From the NCBI GenBank assembly GCA_015680685.1, contig MNCI01008925.1, positions 368,346-432,345 of the forward strand: a stretch of DNA of 64,000 nt, in the 5' to 3' direction. The stretch is from Gnetum montanum (lineage: Eukaryota; Streptophyta; Gnetopsida; Gnetales; Gnetaceae). Shown piece by piece: positions 10,417-21,689 of this stretch; positions within the stretch are counted from its first letter, which is position 1, and every line of letters starts with the position of its first letter. Below the pieces are notes generated by a model. It was not told where the DNA came from, made no database searches, and saw only the letters and a list, made by a program, of their open reading frames with translations. The translations under genes were made by a program, and so were the position numbers.

Positions 10417-11210
10417 TGATGAGTGGCGAGGTACCCCTACACTCAACCATACGAATATGAGCATTACACGCGCAATCCTGTCGAACTCCGCAGACAGACT
10501 AGTTGTGGCATCTTGATAGTTAGCCTTAGGTCGCAGTTCGCTATCTTCCCACCTAGACTAGTGTTAACTTTGTCACATATGGTTTAGTCTAGAGTGAGGT
10601 GTATGATGTGTTTCTACAGTAATACTACTCCTGAGGACGATGGAAAATAATATTAACTAAACTAGGAGGGAGAGGATGAGAGAGAATCTAAGCTAGCCAA
10701 GTGCAACGAGCATCTGTTCCTTGATCATCCGTACCCATCTTGGACTTCATGCACAACTACCACTAGGATTACCAAGCGCAGATCCTAGGTACGCTACTAG
10801 GTTACCAAGTAGTCACACTTAAATGCTCGTAATCAAGTCGTACTCATTCCGCGTCTAACAGGAGTTTAGGGTGAGAAGATATTAACTACAAAAGCAGTAT
10901 ATAACAATTAAATAATTAATTAATCTAAGTGAATGTTGCAATGATGAAGTAATCTCGATCTTTATTTCTGGTCATGAGCATGTCCAAGTACGTAACACTC
11001 GAATAAAGGTTCCGTACAATTACAATCACCACATTGCGTGCATACATTGGGAGGAAAAGGGTTGAGAGAAAGAACTACTAAAAAACTTACCACTTAAACT
11101 AAAAACTAACTTCCTTCCTAACTGATCTGTCTACCTCTTATTTATAGATGAGGAGATAGGCTACGATATCGCGTACGCGATATCCCTGTTGACTAAATGA
11201 CGACTCATCA
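10417..11210 (-). mobile_element. 5' LTR of element A
   Basis: 794 bp, beginning TGATGAG and ending CTCATCA, a 7-bp terminal inverted repeat. It aligns along its length with 2587-3370. On the minus strand TATAAATA lies at 11146-11139. A perfect 20-bp palindrome (GATATCGCGTACGCGATATC) lies at 11165-11184 just upstream of it. Confidence 0.9.
11139..11184 (-). promoter_or_regulatory. U3 promoter: 20-bp palindrome plus TATA box (element A 5' LTR)
   Basis: TATAAATA on the minus strand at 11146-11139 with GATATCGCGTACGCGATATC at 11165-11184. The palindrome combines GATATC, CGCG and GTAC self-complementary blocks. Its position directly upstream of the TATA box fits a binding site for a dimeric transcription factor; that role is inferred. 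Confidence 0.65.
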
Positions 11211-11597
11211 ACCTAATTATTAAAGATTCTTATCTTAGTTGAATTTGAAAGGTTACGATTAAGTAGGCATCATTCTCTAATCATTAAAACCCATCTCCCC
11301 TTTGATTTTTAACCCCAGATTAAGTTTTTAAGATATCTAGGATAAGCCTCGGTATTGTTTAAAAAATAATCTTTGAAGTCTCTAATGCCCAATCTAACTA
11401 TGCCAATGCATTTGGAAGATTGAAATTTGTTAAAACTGACTCTTCATTCATCAAAAAAGGCTTCCAAAATTAAAATTTATGGTTTTTGGAAGTTGCAAAA
11501 AACTAGCATGCATTTTAAGAATTCTTGAAAGGTTAGCCATCCCAATGCTACTCCAAGACTAGTACACTTAATTACAAAGTTTTTAATGTACCTTCTA
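11211..11597. repeat. Flank duplication, copy 2 (right flank of element A)
   Basis: Second copy of the 1634-2024 sequence, beginning at the base after element A's right LTR. The two copies diverge after 11597 (CTACTAAACTACC), where copy 1 passes into the ORF2 fragment. Confidence 0.85.
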
Positions 11598-12310
11598 CTA
11601 AACTACCAATCTTACCAGGTTAATCAAAGTTGACCAAAACTAAATATTTAAAGATATTCAATTTTTTATTTTAAAAAAACTCAAATTTTCTTGCCTAGGA
11701 ATCAATAATACCCATAGTGTACACCACTATTGATACTTCCTCCTATCTTAAAACTCAACAGTGTGGACCATGGATGCCTGTGGGATCTACTAATGTTAGT
11801 ACTCTCTACTGCTACAAGACTTGGTGGTGTGAGCCACCAATGCCCATGATGTCAGCTAGCCACTTGTACTTCCTACTACCAAGATTTCTTGTAGAACTTT
11901 TGGGAGGTTGTGTAGGTAGTTACTAGAGGCTCTTAGGCAAGGATGGTGACCATGAATAGGAGGACATGTCGATGTGTATCCTTGTTACAATGATGCGTTA
12001 ATTATTGCATGGTCTCAGCCACAATAACATAGCTTCACGTGGTAATGGGGCTACTGTTATGCAACTCCTCCTAGCCATTCAAGGACATAACCCAAAGTTA
12101 GGGTTAAATTTTTTAAATATTTTTATTTAAAAATTTAAAAAATAAATAGAGGTAGTTACCTTAATTTTTAATAAGAAAAAGGATTTGACTTTGTGGTTAT
12201 TAGGCTAAGATTTAAGATTTAGGTTTAGTAGTAACAAGACTTGTATTTAAATCCTTCTCAAAATTTTTTAACCATTATGATTTTTTTTAACTATTTATTT
12301 TTTATTTTTA
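11598..12310. other. AT-rich intergenic stretch, nothing recognised
   Basis: No reading frame or repeat family is recognised here. A short inverted repeat (TTGGTGG ... CCACCAA near 11820-11840) is the only local structure I could see. Confidence 0.5.
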
Positions 12311-12690
12311 AATTAATTAACCTAGCATGGTTATCAAGAATCAAAATATGTCACAAATCATACATCAGATCGAGAAGAAATTGGTACCATTGGAATTATC
12401 TTAAAGAGTACTATATGTTGAGCTTGAGTAATCTTTGGTATCTTGAACTTGAAATTTGCTAAAATAAAAAAATATTACATGAAATTAGTGAAAAATAAAA
12501 TTAATTGAATTAACTTGGCACACTCACCAAGAATAATGATATCTCACAAAATGTGCATCAAATTGAGATGAAATTGGTACCATTTGAATCATCTTAGAGA
12601 GTATAACATGTTGAGCTTGAATAGTCTCTAGTATCTTGAACATGAACTTTTCTAAAATATAGCAAGCTCATGTAAATTTAATTAAAAATA
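12311..12690. repeat. Tandem duplication of about 190 bp
   Basis: Two diverged head-to-tail units, about 12311-12499 and 12500-12690. They share ATTAATT at the start, GAAATTGGTACCATT in the middle, TATCTTGAAC later and AAAAATAAA at the end. AT-rich, no coding sense seen. Confidence 0.7.
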
Positions 12691-12927
12691 AAATTAATTA
12701 ACCAGTTAACTAACAATTTTCAATTTTTAAATAGTGACATGAATTTCTAACTAGTAGTGACTGCTACATGATAAAATAGTCCCCTTATCCTAAACTTCTA
12801 CCTAACTGATATTGATTCTTTTTATAAATTAAGGAAAGCTACAAGGGTGCATTCTACATTAAAGCTAGTAGGCAAGGTTATAGTAACAAAAGAAGGTAGC
12901 AACAATTCAAGGAGAAGGCAACTAGCA

Positions 12928-13690
12928 TGACTTCCCCAAAGCAATCCACCTGGTCTCTTACAACCCCTTTAGGTAGGAATATGGTGCCTTTAAAGATCAT
13001 TGTTAATTTGCATTAGAATCATGTGATAGAGGTTACTAATTTAGTTCATTTCTTACTAGAGGTTGATGAATATGAATTCTTAAAGAGTTTGCACATTTCT
13101 CATTTATTAGTTTTTTTACCTTTTAAACAAAGTTTATATGAGAAACCTATACTTAGATGGTGTGATTCATATGATTCTAAGTCAATGACAATTCTAGACC
13201 AATTTTTGGGATGCTAAAATTACTAGTGAGATTATGAGGGATACCCTAGGTTTCCATCCTAGTGAGGACCCTCTTACACCTAGTTTTAAGTCTCAGGAGT
13301 TTTATGATTTTCATGTAAATGGACTCCTTGAGTATGTTAATATGTCTAATATTCTTGCTAAGGGTTTTGAAAAAAAGAACTTTAATAAGAGTGTGAAGTT
13401 CCAACTTTATTTATTTCTTAATAGTAAGGTGTTCTAGGAATCTCACACCTATCAACGTTTTGAATTTTATATTTTTCTATTACATGGTGTTAAAAATGGT
13501 AGGGTATACGATTGGTCATTTTGGTGTTTTATCCATTTTTTTATTGTTACGGAATCTTTAGTTAGTGTAGTCAAGGCACGTACGACTAAGCTCTCCATGT
13601 GGTATGTATCTATGTTCATGACCCTAATCTTAGGTTATGATAACAACAACAATTGTTCTCTCTTTTTTATCCTAACTGATATCTCTTCTT
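12928..13690 (+). pseudogene. Unknown plant ORF, broken (possible retroelement-associated protein)
   Basis: From ATG 12928 (MTSPKQSTWSL) the plus strand gives a plausible protein with one early stop near 13015, a frameshift near 13210 and a stop at 13435. Readable pieces include YEKPILRWCDSYDSKSMTI, MRDTLGFHPSEDPLTPSFKS, FYDFHVNGLLEY and KLSMWYVSMFMTLILGY. The composition is protein-like, with Trp, Cys and His in a regular scatter. Further short pieces may continue to about 15000. I do not recognise the family. The style recalls plant transposon-associated proteins, but no catalytic motif is visible. Confidence 0.4.
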
Positions 13691-15784
13691 CCCTCAGGAT
13701 GAATAACCCTTGAGATCCCAACTTAAAATTTGCAAAAGAGGTCATGAAGCAATTACATAGGCTTAATATCCTAAAGCTACAAATGAGGTATAGTATGTTC
13801 ACAGTTGGTTTTCTAAGTTTATTGGTTATTTATGGTTATTACTTTTGTTATGTGATTGTAAGCTCTAGAGTATAGACTAATGCTAAAATTGGTACTAAGG
13901 AGGAGATTCCTAGAAACAATAAATAAATTGAACCTACTTCTAAGGTACTTACCTTACTACTTTAATTTTTAAAATTTTTTAACTTTGCTTCTTTTGTTAA
14001 CACTTTTCTCTTCTAGTTGATTAAAAACTATGCATTCATGGTCAAGGCCATAATAGAGTTCAAAAGGAAAATGAACTTTAGGTATATCTTATTAACTTAT
14101 TGGGTTTGTTTACTTTCCTTTCTTATATACATATGACACCCTATGTCTTGGTAGGTATCGGTGGGTCAGACGTTTCCAGTCAAAAGGATAGAAGTAATAA
14201 GATTGATGTCCACCCCACATCCTATGCCTAGCCAAACCCCTAATCCATCACAAGGATCTTCTTAATTAGTATCCCATTGAACCACTCTTATCAAAACTTC
14301 CACTTTTATGGGTACTTCCCATACTATAGTAGCAACTTCTTTTATAGGTACCATGTCCATTACTACGTCATCCTTAATTATCAATAAGGAATCCTCTTAC
14401 TCTATTGCATAGTTGGTAAATGACATTGAAGAACAAGTTCTTCCATTTTATCATCATATTGACAAAATCTCCAAGAAGACTTTAAGTTCCATTAAAAGGA
14501 ATAGGTCCATCTACAAGAGTCTTATTCATGTAACTTTCAAAGTGATTTTAAATTGATGTAATTTAGGGATACTTTGAATTTTATCCTATTCTAGAGGATT
14601 TACCTGAAGTGATCATGAATTTTAAATAGATTTTGGAAAAGTTAGAAAGGTTTTCTATCTAGTGCACCATTTGTTGAACAGTGAGAAACTACTCAAGATG
14701 AAGGAAAACCAATCTTCATGTGAGAAGTAAATGGTCTTTTTCCTCATCTTTTCATTCTAAAACTCTTTTTTCTTTCCTTTGCTTAAATTTCATGTTTGGT
14801 TATATGTGTATAGAGAAAAGTAAAATAGTGGAAGGAGGATATTGTACAATGCAAAGCCTAGGTTAAGTTGTTAAACACAAAGCTTTCAAAGGTTGCAAAT
14901 GCAAGGAGACTATAAAAAATTCTACAAGTTATATCCATCAACTTTGTAGATCATTGGTTTCATGTCAAAATCCACTATGAAAGAATGATGCTACCAAGGA
15001 AGAATGAGGGGTCCAAGCAAAGATCTAATGTAGTCATTTGGGCTAAAATTGTAATTTCTTCCATATTTCATATTATTTGTTTCTTTCTCATTTCTTATCC
15101 TTCCTAATTCCATTGTACCTTATTATTATTGTAATATTTCTTCTAAATGGTGTAATTGATTTTTTCAACCTTAATAAAACATGGATTCTTGCATTTTAGT
15201 TAACTCCACTTCTAGTTCCTAGATTTTGGTTTACTTTGATATTGAATGTGACATCTAGTTCTTAGATGTTAAGGATTAGTGGTGTTTCATTGTTGATAAT
15301 ACAAATAATACACTTAAAATAAAACAAGGGTACTTCAATTTGATAGAAATAAAAAAATAAAATCTTGTTAATGATCAATGAAATATTAAATGAGGGCCCT
15401 AGGATTATCTTCCTATGATACTTAAGATCCTTAAAGGTGATCAAGCACTGCTACCATGGTTAGGCCATAAGACCAAAGGGGTGATCAATCCCTTCTTATC
15501 CCACTTCATCCAACTCTCATTACTCATCATTGTTGGCTCTACAACTCCATCTTAGCATGACCTTAGAGTCTCTAGCCTTAAATGTCATAGATCAAACCCT
15601 TAAATGACACTATGAATGATTACAACTCCTCATAACAAGGCACTACTTTATTTGAAGGCTAATTACATTGTTTACATATTCTGATTAAACTCTAGTTTGT
15701 GATTAGGGATGGGACATTAAAATATTTACCTTTACACTTACAATTAGTAATGTAGACTCCCATATCCATTATAATTATACATAT
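13691..15784. other. Intergenic stretch with weak coding remains
   Basis: AT-rich, with short broken frames that may be the tail of the unknown ORF, for example near 13735-13810 and 14430-14530. No domain, repeat family or RNA gene is recognised. It ends at the left LTR of element B. Confidence 0.4.
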
Positions 15785-16659
15785 TGATGAGCAGTGGAGT
15801 AGTCCAACACCCAACCATATGAGATACAAGTATTCACATGTAGCCCAATTAAATTTTGTAGATAAGGCAATGTAATTATGCTAGTAATTGGTTAGAGTTC
15901 ATAATCATTATCTTCCCATGTGAACTAGTAAAATTAATGCATATGGTTTACCTCACGATGAGGTATATGATATTGATGTTGTATGGGCCATATTACTCCT
16001 AGTAAATGTGAAGTAAATGAAAAGTGACTCTAAGTTTAAGTAACAGTAAAAAAATTTAATTTAGCCTATGCAATGAGTAGTTGGTCCTGGCCTTTTGTTC
16101 AAACCTTGAACTTTGTGCAACCACTATTGGAATTACTAAGTACTTCACTACTGGGTGTACCAAGTGATAGTACTACTAGGTTATCAAGTAGCTACACTTA
16201 AGTGATCAAGATCAGTCGTACTCCTATTCATTCTGCTTAACAATAGTAATGGTAAAGTGCATAAAAAGTAAATTAATAACTATGAAAGTCGTAAACATTA
16301 AACTAAATGAAAGTAGAAATAAAGCTAAGTGTTACTGTAATGATGAAAAGTAATCTATGTGTTCAAGTACATCACACTTGAATAAAGACTCTGTTCAATC
16401 ACTTAACATCACACTGCAAGCACATACTGCTAAGTATAGAAAGCTAAAATCATGAAAAAAAAAATGAAAGAGTTTTTCTACTATGTTATCAAATTTATTA
16501 TGAATTTGTGCACCTAAGTGTTGCTTTTATAGACTAGCACACACACCATGATATTGTTTATACGATATCATATCATGAAATACGATATCAAATCTATGAC
16601 ATCGTAGATATGATATTGTAACTATGATATCTTTATGGTGAAATTTTTGACTTTATCAT
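15785..16659 (-). mobile_element. 3' LTR of element B
   Basis: 875 bp, starting TGATGAGCAGTGG and ending CTTTATCA. It aligns with the LTRs of A and C in the segments GAGGTATATGA-like, ACTACTGGGT and GTACATCACACTTGAATAAAG, but is more diverged. It is followed directly by a polypurine tract on the minus strand. Confidence 0.85.
16524..16640 (-). promoter_or_regulatory. U3 promoter of element B: GATATC palindrome cluster plus TATA box
   Basis: TATAAAAG on the minus strand (16531-16524). Upstream in the coding direction (16548-16640) are several imperfect copies of ACGATATCAT and CGTAGATATGATAT-type blocks. The CG-rich core found in A is gone here, consistent with decay by CG to TG/CA changes. 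Confidence 0.55.
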
Positions 16660-16670
16660 ACCCCCATGAC
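16660..16670 (-). promoter_or_regulatory. Polypurine tract of element B
   Basis: The minus strand reads TCATGGGGGTA abutting the LTR. The identical site adjoins the LTR of element C (62425-62435). This would prime plus-strand DNA synthesis. Confidence 0.7.
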
Positions 16671-16872
16671 TGATTGAAAGCTTGTCCTCAAGTTTTAAAA
16701 AAATAAGAATAGAGTTACTTACAAAATTAGGAGGTAGATTTACATGATGCTAACTACTCTATACATGACTCTTGAGTGTTGCAGTGGTGTTTTACAAAAA
16801 TGACAAAAACATGACATGATAAAATTTAATAAAAAACAAAATTTGGTGAACCTTGATGTTGCCTTATGTTGT

Positions 16873-19527
16873 TCATGGTGGTGATGGCTCCTGCATCAGT
16901 TGCTTTCCCTTATCATTAGGCTTCTGAAATTGGTAGCAATTTAGGAGCACCTATAATTTCTCCTCTTCCATTCCTGGATCATGAACCATCCATGGTGATC
17001 AATCAATACTCAATGGAGTTAGAATGTCCCATAGACATGGTAGTTGTGGAAACATCTAATTTTCTTTAACGTACCATGCCACAAACTATATTCTTTTTTC
17101 TTCAATAGCTTTGGCCTTCTCTCTTAGTTCATGGTAATCTATTAATCTTTTGGCCAAGTTCACTGCTACATCTTTTTTCCCCTGGTAGCCAGTCTTAATT
17201 ACTTCTAGCTTTGAGTTTGCTATTTGAAGTTTCTATAAAGCAACTTTGCAATCTGTAAACTCCTTCTTATACAAGGCATACATGTCTACTACTTGTTGTT
17301 CAAGCTCACTTCTAGGTCTAGTTGCTATCAACATGGCTAATTTAGCATAATGGAGGTTTGCTAATCTCATGTATTCTTTTAAGACCTCTATCTACAAGTC
17401 TTTATTTTTCACTTTTTCTTTATAAGTGTAGGTCATGCTATTCAAGATGGATTTCCATTATATATTTTGTGCTAACATGAAATTAATTCTAGCCTTTACC
17501 CTCTAGATCTCTTTCTCATTGATTTGTTTATACATCCCCACCTAGTCACAGATGTGTTCCTTGAGTCGTTCATGCTTCTTTGCCTCATTTTTCCATGCGC
17601 TAATTTTCATGGCTAACTTTTGATGGATGGAATGGACCTCCTCCAAAGAGAGGGCTTTATTTTCTCTTATGAGGTAGCTCATATCTTAGTTGATCCTCAC
17701 CAACTCTTCCCTTAAATGGTGGATGCTCTCTTCCAAAATATTTTCTATTTTTCAATAGTGGCCAACGACATGTTATTTATAGTGAGTTGTTTATTTTCCT
17801 CTTGTAAGGTAACAAGTGCTTTAGCATGGGCATATGTTTGGGCTTTGGCCACTGAAGCATCCCATACTTCCTCTTCTTTATCATCCTCCATCTCTTTATT
17901 GTTCTTAAGGAGGTAATTGATCTACTTAGTTCTGAATTATGCTAGCTATTCTAGTGTAATAAATTGAGTTGGATCTCTTCTTTTTTCTCTCAAGGCTATG
18001 AGCTCTTCTTGTAAGTGACAAAGCTCATTCTTAGCATGCTTTGCCTTGGTTTCGACCATGATCAATTTTCCTTTAGTAGTAATTAATTCAAATTATGTTG
18101 TATTGAAATTACTAGGAATGTCAAAGAGATTTATCATAACCTGGCATGCCTACAATAGTCTGTATAACACATCTTTATGATTTGTAGGAGTCATAGAGGT
18201 ACTAGCTAACATTTTAGCATCTTTAGTTCTAGAAAAATCATCTAGCATCATAACAGGTACATTAAAGGATTTTTTAATGTGATCTATGATTACTTCTATG
18301 GCTCCCACTACATCATGGTGCTGCATGACCATAACTATGGCTTCCTCTCCAAATTCAAGCATCACTGGGAATGATATTTGTCTACTAGCATAATTTGCTA
18401 AGATGGTTAGCTTGACTACATCATCAATTACTTTGAATAAATTAGCCTCTTCCCTACTTCCCCAACTAATGGTTTCTGTAATTTGCTACAAATGACTCAT
18501 TAAAGACCTATAATCTTGTAGTGAAAATTATGGAACTTGTTGTTATTACTTTGTGGTTTGGGTAGTCTCCTCAGTGCCTATTTTTTCTTCTATTTGGTCT
18601 TTTTTGGGAGGCACTAGCTTGAGCATTTTGGCATAGGAAGCATTCTGTGCCTTCCTTAATGCATCATTTGTATACCCTAGGATGTCATCTCATTTGCATA
18701 ACTTCTAGATAAGGCAAGGAAATGTAAGTTTTAACTTCCCTACCTTCTTCTCCTCAAACCACCTTTGTATTTTTGTGAAGTAGGGACAAGCAATGTTTAC
18801 ATTGAACTTTCCCATTAATATTGCACTACCTCTAGTTGCATATGTAGAGATTTGGTTTAATCTCTTGGTGTGAAATAGGTGATAAGTGCCAATTTTAAAA
18901 TAGGCTTTTCTTTTCAATCAATTTGCTATATTCCTTATTGTCCTTTCCATATGCTTGCTATAACCACAACTTTCTAGCATCTGTGTCAAATCTTGTTAAT
19001 ATCTATACTACCTTTCCCCCTTCATTTGGCACATTCAATACCTCTATAGTTTCCTTAACTAAGTAAGACATTGAGATCCCTTTAATTTTTATAATAGCAT
19101 CTGCTTCTCGATTCTACCAAAACTGGAGTGTTTCTCCTAAATACCACTTCCCATTTTTTATTAAAGTAGGTCCCAGAGGAGATGATAGAAGTTGGTCCTT
19201 AACACTTTTTGAAGCAAATTCCAAGAAAGGACAAAAGTTAAGTTCCACAATTACTATCAATATGATGGATTTTTCTTGTATAGCCTAAAGGCATTTAGGT
19301 GACAATGTGAGTTGCTATCCCTAGATGAGAACTTGTGGAATTTCTACTTCTACTTGAGTAGATTGCTCTGTGGTACGAGTTTGTTGATGAATACTGAAGG
19401 ATTGTGTCTCTCACTCTCCTTTTTCTACTTATGGATTTTGCTCGCTCACTTTTTCTCTTCCACTCCCTCATGGTATTTTACTTGTCAGTCGTGGAAGTTC
19501 TCCTTGTGCTTCTTTTTTTGGGACCAT
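16873..19527 (-). pseudogene. ORF2 of element B
   Basis: From ATG 19527 (MVPKKRST) to a stop at 16873 is 2655 bp, exactly 885 codon lengths, though internal stops and shifts exist. It is clearly homologous to A's ORF2: KAYFKIGTYHLFHTKRL and YATRGSAILMGKFNV match A's KIGTYHLFPMKGLQ and YAARGCAVLMGKVDA. The segment 18365-18150 (MVMQHHDVVGAIEVIIDHIK) matches A at 5011-4766. The C-terminal half is again coiled-coil-like, ending in a short Pro-rich tail (GKQLMQEPSPP). Function is unknown; conservation of the whole length in two pol-less elements suggests it mattered. Confidence 0.7.
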
Positions 19528-19560
19528 CTACAATCAATTAAGGGTTTGAAATTACTAGAG
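19528..19560 (-). promoter_or_regulatory. Branch-point and 3' splice-site-like motif before ORF2 (element B)
   Basis: Minus strand: CTAGTAATT (19558-19550), then about 20 bases, then TTGATTGTAG ending at 19528 and the ATG. This parallels 6348-6380. Confidence 0.45.
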
Positions 19561-19860
19561 TATTCTCATAAATGAGCAATAGGTTGGTACCTTACTCATA
19601 CCCTTAGTTGTATCAAGTTCTTAGTTCATTATGATTGCAGAGTTTGAACATTTTTCAAGAACAACCCCATTAGTGCTTTTCTATAGCATAAAATGAGTGG
19701 TGTGATTAATTAGAAGTCTTCTTAAAGTTGTTTTGGCCTTAACATGAGTGATTTACTTTTAAAAAATTCTTGATATGTCCCCTTAAACTTACCCTTATAA
19801 TACCCTTTCATTGTTAGCAATTTCAAAAAAACAATTGACTCAAATTTTCCTCACTAGCAA

Positions 19861-19875
19861 CCCCCCATGACTAAG
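19861..19875 (-). promoter_or_regulatory. Internal polypurine-tract-like site (element B)
   Basis: The minus strand reads CTTAGTCATGGGGGG, close to the true tract of the same element (CAGTCATGGGGGTA). It lies about 335 bp upstream of ORF2. Confidence 0.4.
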
Positions 19876-20046
19876 ATGAGCACTTCCAGATCATGTAGAT
19901 TCAAAAATCACAAAAATTGGAGCAATAATGAGCAACTTATGGGTAGTAGAAGATGGGGTGTCAAAGTAGTTAGTTACAAAGAAAAATCGACAATAACTCT
20001 CCTCTTATGAAAATCAAAAATGAAAATTTTTTCTAACTCCCCCATG

Positions 20047-20110
20047 CTATATATAATATTTATAAGTGTGATATCATTGGTGCCTGTGATATTGTAACTA
20101 TGATGTCACC
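20047..20110 (-). promoter_or_regulatory. Internal palindrome plus TATA module (element B)
   Basis: In the coding direction, GATATC-type blocks at 20106-20066 are followed by TATAAATATTATATATA at 20063-20047. The segment GTGATATTGTAACTATGAT is also found in B's own LTR at about 16611-16629. The module is therefore an internal relative of the U3 promoter, about 0.5 kb upstream of ORF2. Confidence 0.55.
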
Positions 20111-21689
20111 TTAGAAAAAATCAAATTTTGTTAAGGTTTTTCAAAGAAAAATTGAGTCCCATTGAATGGCTAAAAGATATGCATCATGTTGAAAGGGTCC
20201 TAAAATGGAGATGATGCTTCAGTTGTGAAGAATAAGCATTGAAAATCTATGATTAAGGAATCTCGAGCTACGAAAGTATATGAGGTGTTGATGGAATGAA
20301 TGAGATAGACAATGGTGTTTTGTCATTAGAATAGATAGTGTGAATGATATGGAAAGTATTTATTGGCATTTATCAGAATTGGAAGGCTCAAGATGATGTG
20401 GAATCTCTTGGTAGGTATAAGATCCAATAGTTATACAAGTGTGTCCTCCCCAAAGCAGGCTCCAACCCTTAATGCCCTTGTATAACCACATCTAAAAGTG
20501 TCCTTAGGCACTTAAATAGTTAAATGTAGTGCACACCTGTTGAGAAAAACACACATATTAGTATCACCAAAATAGAAAAATTTCACTATGTCATTCAAAA
20601 CCATAAGTTATGATTGAGTATACAATGATGTGGAAAGGATCATAGATTTGAGATGTGAGGTTACTTACCATAGACATAATGACTCCTTGTGTTTCATTAA
20701 TGATTAAGGTAATCATTAGCCTTTATGTCTAGAATTTAAACCAAGTCTAGACCACATTCCAGTGACATCACATCATTTTATCTCTTGGAAATACAATCAT
20801 AAGACTATCAATGTTGCAAGGAGCATTATCACTTGGCATATTATCCAAGGTATGAGTTTTATTCATGGCACTTTATTTTCATTGTTGCTTCTAAGAAGCT
20901 AGCTACCTTCAAGCATGGGTAACATGTCATTCCAGTGGAATGCCCAAAACTTAGTCTATGCTCTTTTCTTTTTATTTTGTATCAACTATTTAAGGTAGCA
21001 CTCATTTAACTCTTACTTCCATTTTTCATTAGATCTACAAGGATATAATATAACCTTAGCAATAGGATAAAACTCAAAAAGAATCCTCAAATTCCCTTGA
21101 TGTCATACCCTTTTCATTCCCCCTTGGTTCTTCACTTTTCTATCTATGGATAATTATCACAAGTTTATTCCTAGTTGGATGATTGAAAGAATATCATATG
21201 GCCATGGTAAGAACCTATTATTATTAGAAGGAATGGATGGATGATGTGGTATCACTTTAAAAACAACCAATTCCTTATGATTTGATAACATCGTGAAATC
21301 TTCATATCATTGGGCTACATCTTGCCTTTATTTGTGAGATTTCTTATTAATAGTGAAAATTACGTACAAATGATTTGAAAACAAAGTATGAAAGAAATCA
21401 AAAAGATAGTAAAAATTTGTGAAAAAGTATAAATAATGAAAAATGTTAAAAGAATGAAAAATATGAAAGAATATGAAAAATTGAAGAAATGAAAAAGTAT
21501 ATAAAAAATAAGAAAATGTCAAAGAATATGAAGACTAAAAACAATTGTAAAACAAAAAATGCAAGATCACTTATTAATTTTGAAATTAAAGTAAAGTATC
21601 TCCCCCACGATTGATCTCATCGACGAGTGTTTAGAAAATGCTCTTTAAATCTCTTGGGTCATTACTGTAGGTAGTTCACCTACCATCTT
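20111..21689 (-). other. Noncoding spacer of element B
   Basis: Contains the family block at 20440-20525 (GTCCTCCCCAAAGCAGGCTC). It also holds AT-rich, polypurine-rich stretches near 21340-21560 that give only low-complexity frames. No protein coding is supported. Confidence 0.5.

Larger units (their letters stand above)
2587..11210 (-). mobile_element. Element A: pol-less Athila-like LTR retrotransposon (gag plus ORF2)
   Basis: This 8.6-kb element lies on the minus strand. Both LTRs are present: 5' LTR 10417-11210 and 3' LTR 2587-3370. In coding order it has a primer-binding site, gag (10275-8293), a noncoding spacer with an internal palindrome module, ORF2 (6347-3535) and the 3' LTR. No protease, RT, RNase H or integrase motif is present between gag and ORF2, although related elements E and D/F carry them. 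It is therefore a deletion derivative that would have needed enzymes in trans. The LTRs look roughly 90% identical by eye, so the insertion is not recent. Confidence 0.85.

Noticed and set aside
21328-21522. Phe/Tyr-rich minus-strand frame
   Set aside because: Product of an A/T-rich, low-complexity purine tract in B's spacer.
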